Source of the DNA: a bacterium
GTDB lineage: Bacteria > Margulisbacteria > Marinamargulisbacteria > JAAEMD01
DNA: 11,569 nt
Reading direction: 5' to 3'
Assembly: GCA_024225875.1 (NCBI GenBank)
Contig: JAAEMD010000523.1
Location: forward strand, 1 to 11,569
Part shown: one piece after another, positions 7,248 through 11,569 of the stretch
Layout: every line of letters begins with the position of its first letter
How positions within the stretch are numbered: position 1 is the first letter of the stretch
The notes under the pieces: model-generated
What the model was told of the DNA's origin: nothing
Seen by the model: only the letters and a program-made list of their open reading frames with translations
Database searches by the model: none
Position numbers and translations under genes: made by a program

Positions 7248-8624
7248 TTAATTATTAATATTATTTTTTACTTTATCCCAGTCTTTTCCAATTACTATTG
7301 TGACATCAAGTGATTTGTCCGGCCTATCATAGACTATTATTTTTGTAGGGTCAATTGAGAAGGCCTGTGCTAGAAAAAGCGAGTTTTTGATTTTACCTCT
7401 CCAGTCAACAATAAGAGTTTCTTCATAATTGTATGAAGCAGCGTTTCCGTAGCGTGCTACTTTAATACCTTTTCTTTTTAGTATTCTTGCAGCTATTCTT
7501 GCTTCCCCTGGAGTTCCGCAGCCATTTAGAACTTCAATTGTAAAGCCAGGATCAATTTTTTCAAAAAAACCATTTTTAGCAGCAGTAGACTCTGTTATTC
7601 TTGTAACTTCTTTTAGTGTCAGCTGTCTTCTAATATCATTGCTGGCATTACTATCTATAGTTTTTACTTTTGCTTCCGTAGATATGTTTTTTTGGTCAAA
7701 ACCAAATAAAGTCTTCTCAGTTGTTTTATCAAGAGCAATAATATCCGGTCGCCAGTAACTTATCCCTTTATCCAGTATAATGACTCCTGGTACAGTATCA
7801 GTTTCTATTGTTCCGTTCTTAACTATTTCACTGCATTGAACAGCAAGTCCAATCATTTCTCTGGTGGAAAGATCTGTTTTGATGTTTTTACTTAATTGAC
7901 GAACAATAGATGTTATACCTATGAATTTATTGGAATTTGTAAATTTATGAGATAAAGACTTAAGGAATGTTTGCTGCCGTTGTATCCGGCCAATATCTCC
8001 TTCACTGTCGTGACGGAATCTCAAATACTGCAGAGCTTTTTTTCCTGATAAATGCTGTGTTCCTTTTTTGATATTTATATATGTATCTCCCGCCTGATCT
8101 ATATAGTAAAGGTCTTTTTGGATGTCTAAAGTCAGTCCACCCAGATAATCTATTGAATTCTCCACGCCTTTAAGATTGATTTTAATATAATGATGTACTG
8201 GTATTGACAAAAAATCTTCTACAGTTTCCCTTAACAGTTTTGTTCCACCATAAGCATAGGCATGATTTATTTTAGTGAAACCATGTCCTGGAACATTTAC
8301 TTTTGTATCTCTGGGTATTGAAATAGCCCCTAATCTGTTTTTTTTCTCGTCTATATGGATGACAATGATGGTGTCTGACCGTTGAACATTTTTAGTGTCA
8401 TCTATGCCAAAAGCCAGGATGTTTTTTCCGCTTACTGTTTTTTGGGGCATCAGGCTAAGCAGTGTTTCAAGAACAGTAACCCTGCATAAGGAAAGAGTAA
8501 GAAAATATATAAAAACAGGTATAAGCAATAAAGATATTAAGGGAACTATTAAAATAACCCATTTTAAGGATAATATTTTTTTGTATCTTTTATTGATTTT
8601 CATAAAACGATCTTTTGATAACAT
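7248..8624 (-). CDS. LytR-CpsA-Psr (LCP) family cell-wall glycopolymer ligase with LytR_C domain
   Basis: LCP proteins transfer undecaprenyl-phosphate-linked glycopolymers to peptidoglycan or other acceptors outside the cytoplasmic membrane. The 458-residue product has a basic N-terminus, one membrane segment (about 21-46) and an LCP domain from about 68 to 225. Visible conserved features are FGIDD (72-76), RSDTIIV (82-88), ISIPRDT (101-107), KINHAYAYGG (118-127) and LRFRHDSEGDIGRIQRQQ (201-218). These supply the Arg and Asp residues that hold the pyrophosphate lipid head. A LytR_C domain follows at about 361-448 (FTIEVLNGCGTPGEARIAA). The ATG at 8624 lies seven bases after the yqeK stop, with a weak AGG in the gap. 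A second in-frame ATG at codon 8 would keep the same topology. The acceptor polymer cannot be told from sequence. LCP proteins are less usual in cells with an outer membrane, which the neighbouring genes suggest here. Confidence 0.93.
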   Translation of the reverse strand: MLSKDRFMKINKRYKKILSLKWVILIVPLISLLLIPVFIYFLTLSLCRVTVLETLLSLMPQKTVSGKNILAFGIDDTKNVQRSDTIIVIHIDEKKNRLGAISIPRDTKVNVPGHGFTKINHAYAYGGTKLLRETVEDFLSIPVHHYIKINLKGVENSIDYLGGLTLDIQKDLYYIDQAGDTYINIKKGTQHLSGKKALQYLRFRHDSEGDIGRIQRQQTFLKSLSHKFTNSNKFIGITSIVRQLSKNIKTDLSTREMIGLAVQCSEIVKNGTIETDTVPGVIILDKGISYWRPDIIALDKTTEKTLFGFDQKNISTEAKVKTIDSNASNDIRRQLTLKEVTRITESTAAKNGFFEKIDPGFTIEVLNGCGTPGEARIAARILKRKGIKVARYGNAASYNYEETLIVDWRGKIKNSLFLAQAFSIDPTKIIVYDRPDKSLDVTIVIGKDWDKVKNNINN

Positions 8625-8631
8625 AACCTGG

Positions 8632-9252
8632 TTAATTCAAGCTCTTTAGAATCCTGGAGCAAATCTCTTTTGATCTTTTTTTCTCTATAAATTTATAATA
8701 GTAATTATGGCATTGTATAGTAAAAGGATGGATATTTCTATTTGTTGCAAGTAATGTATATATTGTTGAAACTGATATCGCAAAAGTTGCAGAGTTCAAG
8801 TCTTCCCAGGCTAACTCTTTTACATAACTGATTGTTGATATTTTGCGGCATGGATCTATATAATCGGCAATATATATAATTTTTTCCAGTTTTGACATAT
8901 TGCCTCTACCGGTAGTATGCCATTTTACAGCTTTTAAGATGCTTCTGTTTTTTATATTCAGCATATGCTGAATATATAAAGGCGCAGCAAAAGAATGCCA
9001 CAGACATGGGAAATCCTTAAAGACAGCAAGCAGAGTTTTACTTATATTTGTGATACCTTTTTTTTTGTAAATTTCCGGGGATGTGTTTTTGGCAATATCG
9101 TGAATTAGACCGGCAAGATAGGCATTATCTTCATTATCTTTCCAGTGCATAGCCAGTTCTTTTCCATTTTCGGCAACTCTTTTTGAATGTGCAAGTCTTG
9201 GTGCAGGGATTAAATCGGTTGCTATATCAATATAAGAGTTTTTATTTTTCAT
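8632..9252 (-). CDS. yqeK: YqeK-type HD-domain hydrolase, probable symmetrical Ap4A hydrolase
   Basis: YqeK-family HD proteins in Firmicutes split diadenosine tetraphosphate into two ADP and so lower this stress nucleotide. The 206-residue product shows the metal-binding HD pattern: His22 (RLAHSKRVAE), the His51-Asp52 pair (GLIHDIAK), His86 (LWHSFAAP), His112 (VKWHTTG) and Asp130/Asp133 in YIADYIDPCR, a family hallmark. The start ATG (9252) is needed to keep His22, but it has no ribosome binding site. A strong terminator hairpin ends about 17 bases upstream of it. The following LCP gene is seven bases away and rsfS comes next, the conserved partners of yqeK. The usual upstream neighbour nadD is missing. 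Confidence 0.92.
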   Translation of the reverse strand: MKNKNSYIDIATDLIPAPRLAHSKRVAENGKELAMHWKDNEDNAYLAGLIHDIAKNTSPEIYKKKGITNISKTLLAVFKDFPCLWHSFAAPLYIQHMLNIKNRSILKAVKWHTTGRGNMSKLEKIIYIADYIDPCRKISTISYVKELAWEDLNSATFAISVSTIYTLLATNRNIHPFTIQCHNYYYKFIEKKRSKEICSRILKSLN

Positions 9253-9269
9253 TTTGAATTTTGATTTTT

Positions 9270-9297
9270 AAAAAAGACGGCTGGCAGGGCCGTCTTT
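9270..9297 (-). terminator. Intrinsic terminator of the lipoprotein-OMP unit
   Basis: On the minus strand a perfect 9-bp stem, AAAGACGGC / GCCGTCTTT, encloses the 7-base loop CCTGCCA and runs into six consecutive Ts. It begins 21 bases after the stop of the beta-barrel gene, the expected place for its terminator. It also sits in the leader of yqeK, whose ATG is about 17 bases further on. The plus-strand reading has only a weak tail (TTTATT). Confidence 0.9.
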
Positions 9298-9318
9298 ATT
9301 GAAATGCTTTTTATTAAA

Positions 9319-10473
9319 TTAGATGCGTATTCCTATCTCCAGCATATGATAGCTTACAGGTTTCACCCCTATCTCTGAGCCTGATTCTTCTGTAAAATAC
9401 GCATAGTTTAAATGTAAAATAGATAAATCAATACCAAGGCCTCCAACAACAAAACCCTGGTTAAGTCCGCCACGTAAAATGACACGTTTATCCAGTATCT
9501 TTTTTTCTATTCCCATATAAAGATTTTTAAATAAACTTGATTCAGGAGAGATTATCCTGTAGTCAGCTGCTACGGTAAAAGCACCAGCAAAGTCACTTAA
9601 TAAGGGGATGTAATCAGGTAACTTTGTTTCCAGCCCTATACCGATTGTTGTAGTAAATGGCAGTTGCTTTTCATTTTTTTGGGTAACATTATTTACAGGT
9701 TTGATTTCCGTGATATTAGAGATCAGGTTATTTACGGCGATCCCCATATTGCCTGAGCCAATGGGAGTTTCTATACTGGTAAGTACACCCAGGTTACAAG
9801 TCCAGCCATTAGCAGAAAAGTATGTTGGATTAAACTCTTCTTTTTCAAGTAAGTTACTGATGTCCTGGAGAAAAGTGCTGGAACCTGTTTTATCATTATA
9901 AAGTTCGGCTCTATGAACATATCCTCCGGAAATACCAAAAGAAAAAGATTTTCCTGCCAGCTCAATATTTCGGGCAATACCCAGCTTTACTACCCCATAC
10001 CCGGCTCCCTCCAGCTCCAGGCGAGGTTCAGTGCGGTCTTTCGCACTACCAGTAATAGCGGCTTTACCAAAAGCCCCAATTCCAAATCCCTCACTTGTAT
10101 ATGAAAGTAGTGGACTGACATTTATATTAGCGCCTAATTCAGAGCCAATAATTTTTTTAACATAATCAAGCCGTTTAGTGAGATCTTTTGTATATGCTAT
10201 TTTTTCGAATGTAGAAGCATTATCAACTATATACTGATTTAACCCTGCTCTCACTCCTGCAATCCTTAAGGATCTTTCAGCTTTTATTAGTCCAGCTGGA
10301 TTTTTATGGAGAGCATGCTCATCAAATGATAGCGCAACTCCTGCACCACCCATTCCCAGTTGACGGATACTTGAAAATGTTAGTTCCGGAAGATCGGCAA
10401 GAATTATATTTTGAAACATAAAATATATAACCAGAATTAGTGTTATGAGTGTTTTTGTTTTTTTTGTTTTCAA
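9319..10473 (-). CDS. Probable outer-membrane beta-barrel protein (PorV/TraF/FadL-like)
   Basis: The 384-residue product has a lysine-rich start and hydrophobic signal peptide with likely cleavage after Ala26 (NIILA-DLPE). It continues with SIRQLGMGGAGVALSFDEHALHKNPAGL (35-62 region). This Gly-rich plug-like segment followed by NPAGL is typical of the PorV, TraF-like and FadL-like outer-membrane families. The rest alternates polar and hydrophobic residues as in beta strands, and it ends EIGIRI, like a C-terminal assembly signal. No substrate or partner can be named. The start is TTG at 10473-10471, chosen because it gives the complete signal peptide and has AAAGGAA at 10481-10487 at proper spacing. 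It follows the lipoprotein gene by 29 bases and is terminated at 9270-9297. The call implies an outer membrane. Confidence 0.8.
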   Translation of the reverse strand: MKTKKTKTLITLILVIYFMFQNIILADLPELTFSSIRQLGMGGAGVALSFDEHALHKNPAGLIKAERSLRIAGVRAGLNQYIVDNASTFEKIAYTKDLTKRLDYVKKIIGSELGANINVSPLLSYTSEGFGIGAFGKAAITGSAKDRTEPRLELEGAGYGVVKLGIARNIELAGKSFSFGISGGYVHRAELYNDKTGSSTFLQDISNLLEKEEFNPTYFSANGWTCNLGVLTSIETPIGSGNMGIAVNNLISNITEIKPVNNVTQKNEKQLPFTTTIGIGLETKLPDYIPLLSDFAGAFTVAADYRIISPESSLFKNLYMGIEKKILDKRVILRGGLNQGFVVGGLGIDLSILHLNYAYFTEESGSEIGVKPVSYHMLEIGIRI

Positions 10474-10502
10474 TTTACTCTTCCTTTCATAAGAAAATAG
10501 TT

Positions 10503-11378
10503 TTAGTTTGTAGAAAATATCCAGTCTATTGCATCTTCAATTTTTGTGTCATCATCAATGTCTGCGCTGGTGATAGTATAGGGCGATGCATTTTTTTCAT
10601 ATTCAAATGATTCGCCGTCTTTTTTAAGGGCTGTGTACAAATTATTGACTTTATCGGCATTTTCAATGAGTCTGTCAATATCCTCACGCTCATCATCCGG
10701 TAAAGCATTAGATGCATTCAAAGATTCTTCTGCCGCATTTGTATAAATAATAAAGCTGTCGGAAGTAACACCATTTCCATCAGGGTCCATTAAGGCATCA
10801 AGCTGTTTTATTGATGACAGGTTACTGTCTTTTGGCTCTACACCGTCATCAGATACATCATATACTAAAGTTACCATATCTATAATGACCAGGGCATTTG
10901 CCATACCACGGATTAATTGAGAGCTGGTAGATGAATTAGAGTCTGTTCCGTTATTTAAAGCGTTTGCAGCAAGCTTAAGATCTGTGGAAGCTACTCTTTC
11001 TCCCTGCTTGACTAAAGTATCTTCTATTACATCATATACATTTGTTACGGAACTGTCTTCTTTGTTAGAATCCAGTAGATTTTTGACTACATCAATAGCC
11101 GTAACATCATGTTGACCAAGGATTGCTTTACCTAACATTCTGTTAGCATTTTTCCACTCATCAGACCCTTCTTCAGTGTTTTGTATTACTGTGGTTGCAT
11201 CAGCTGCTATTTCCTTGAACTCTTCTGTAGTAGAAGCTGTATCCATTTTATCCTGCAAAGTTAAGTTCTGTTCAGGTTTTTGTGCCAGACCCTCAAAAAC
11301 ATTTGAACCGCATCCAATAAGAATAACAGGTAATAAGAATATTGAAGCTCGTATTATTAATATGTTTATCTTTCTCAT
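10503..11378 (-). CDS. Lipoprotein of unknown function
   Basis: This is a secreted lipoprotein of 291 residues. The signal peptide ends in a lipobox, VILIG-C with Cys23 as the lipidated residue, followed by GSN rather than Asp. The mature part is acidic, mostly helical-looking and rich in Asp, Asn, Ser and Thr. Around 50-130 it suggests helical-repeat packing (EEFKEIAADATTVIQ, NRMLGKAILGQ), but I cannot assign a repeat family. Residues 198-203 read DPDGNG, like the first half of an EF-hand or dockerin-type calcium loop, but the position-12 acidic residue is absent. The ATG at 11378 has AGGAAGG at 11385-11391, six bases upstream. It forms a likely two-gene unit with the following beta-barrel protein, so the two may act together at the outer membrane. 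That link is inferred from position only. Confidence 0.85.
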   Translation of the reverse strand: MRKINILIIRASIFLLPVILIGCGSNVFEGLAQKPEQNLTLQDKMDTASTTEEFKEIAADATTVIQNTEEGSDEWKNANRMLGKAILGQHDVTAIDVVKNLLDSNKEDSSVTNVYDVIEDTLVKQGERVASTDLKLAANALNNGTDSNSSTSSQLIRGMANALVIIDMVTLVYDVSDDGVEPKDSNLSSIKQLDALMDPDGNGVTSDSFIIYTNAAEESLNASNALPDDEREDIDRLIENADKVNNLYTALKKDGESFEYEKNASPYTITSADIDDDTKIEDAIDWIFSTN

Positions 11379-11412
11379 AAGAATCCTTCCTCATAATGTA
11401 TTTAATATTGAA

Positions 11413-11440
11413 GATATAATAAATCAAAAATATAATCAAA
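11413..11440 (-). promoter_or_regulatory. Candidate promoter for the lipoprotein-OMP unit
   Basis: On the minus strand, TTTGAT or TTGATT (11434-11440) is followed after 15-16 bases by TATATC (11413-11418), about 22 bases before the ribosome binding site. Both boxes are imperfect and the whole stretch is extremely AT-rich, so many similar boxes could be drawn. Its position directly upstream of the first gene is the main support. Confidence 0.3.
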
Positions 11441-11544
11441 TTTTTTTCATAAAAAAGATCTCTGCATAACCACCACTAAACTTGATAAAATAGAAGTATC
11501 ATAAACTGGCCCACAATAGTGTTGATGAGCAATGAGGCTGAAAC

Positions 11545-11569
11545 TTCTAAGTTATTAAGTTCTAAGTTA
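11545..11569. repeat. Short direct repeat at the window edge
   Basis: TTCTAAGTTA occurs at 11545-11554 and again at 11560-11569, separated by TTAAG, a 15-base period. The array is cut by the end of the window, so copy number is unknown. From about 11457 rightwards the sequence is noticeably less AT-rich than the leader to its left. No complete gene is visible there. Confidence 0.6.

Noticed and set aside
9771..9977. 68-codon minus-strand frame within the OMP gene
   Set aside because: It is an alternative frame inside a longer protein with a clear signal peptide and barrel pattern.
11176..11469. 97-codon plus-strand frame crossing the lipoprotein start
   Set aside because: It overlaps the signal peptide and ribosome binding site of a well-supported minus-strand gene and shows no initiation signal.
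11477..11569. Minus-strand frame of about 30 codons running in from the right edge and ending at TAG near 11477
   Set aside because: It is short and hydrophobic, reads the repeat in one of several open frames, and has no recognisable protein end.

Overview
The window is AT-rich bacterial chromosome (by eye roughly one-third G+C) made almost entirely of housekeeping genes on the minus strand. Two features suggest the organism type. The gene content and order (ppdK-dnaG-rpoD and yqeK-LCP-rsfS) resemble Clostridia and related lineages. However, the right-hand pair, a lipoprotein and a secreted beta-barrel-like protein, points to a cell with an outer membrane. A diderm lineage with Firmicutes-like synteny fits (for example a diderm Firmicute or a candidate phylum such as Margulisbacteria), but the sequence alone does not fix the phylum.

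Layout from left to right. 1-1047 (+): the 3' part of an unrecognised gene that enters from outside the window. 1048-1173: a convergent spacer with a small inverted repeat and an unexplained GC-rich patch. 1174-2174 (-): the primary sigma factor rpoD, split into two overlapping frames by an apparent single-base deletion between regions 3 and 4. 2192-3931 (-): dnaG primase. 3933-6581 (-): pyruvate phosphate dikinase. 6688-6763 (-): tRNA-Ala(GGC), with a near-consensus promoter just upstream. 6870-7235 (-): rsfS. 7248-8624 (-): a LytR-CpsA-Psr (LCP) cell-wall ligase with a LytR_C domain. 8632-9252 (-): YqeK-type HD hydrolase. 9270-9297: a strong intrinsic terminator. 9319-10473 (-): outer-membrane beta-barrel-like protein. 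10503-11378 (-): lipoprotein of unknown function. 11379-11569: AT-rich leader, then a segment of different composition with a short direct repeat at the window edge.

Three transcription units are likely, all on the minus strand: lipoprotein-OMP ending at the 9270-9297 terminator; yqeK-LCP-rsfS; and tRNA-Ala (possibly continuing into ppdK-dnaG-rpoD). The last unit joins a carbon and energy enzyme to the replication primase and the primary sigma factor. The middle unit links nucleotide-stress hydrolysis, envelope assembly and ribosome silencing. Nearby nadD, often upstream of yqeK, is not present here.

The observation most worth following is the rpoD frame break: an essential gene that is either hit by a sequencing or assembly error, decoded by frameshifting, or really made as two polypeptides. 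I found no CRISPR array, complete mobile element or recognisable defence system, and nothing I can defend as a wholly new system.
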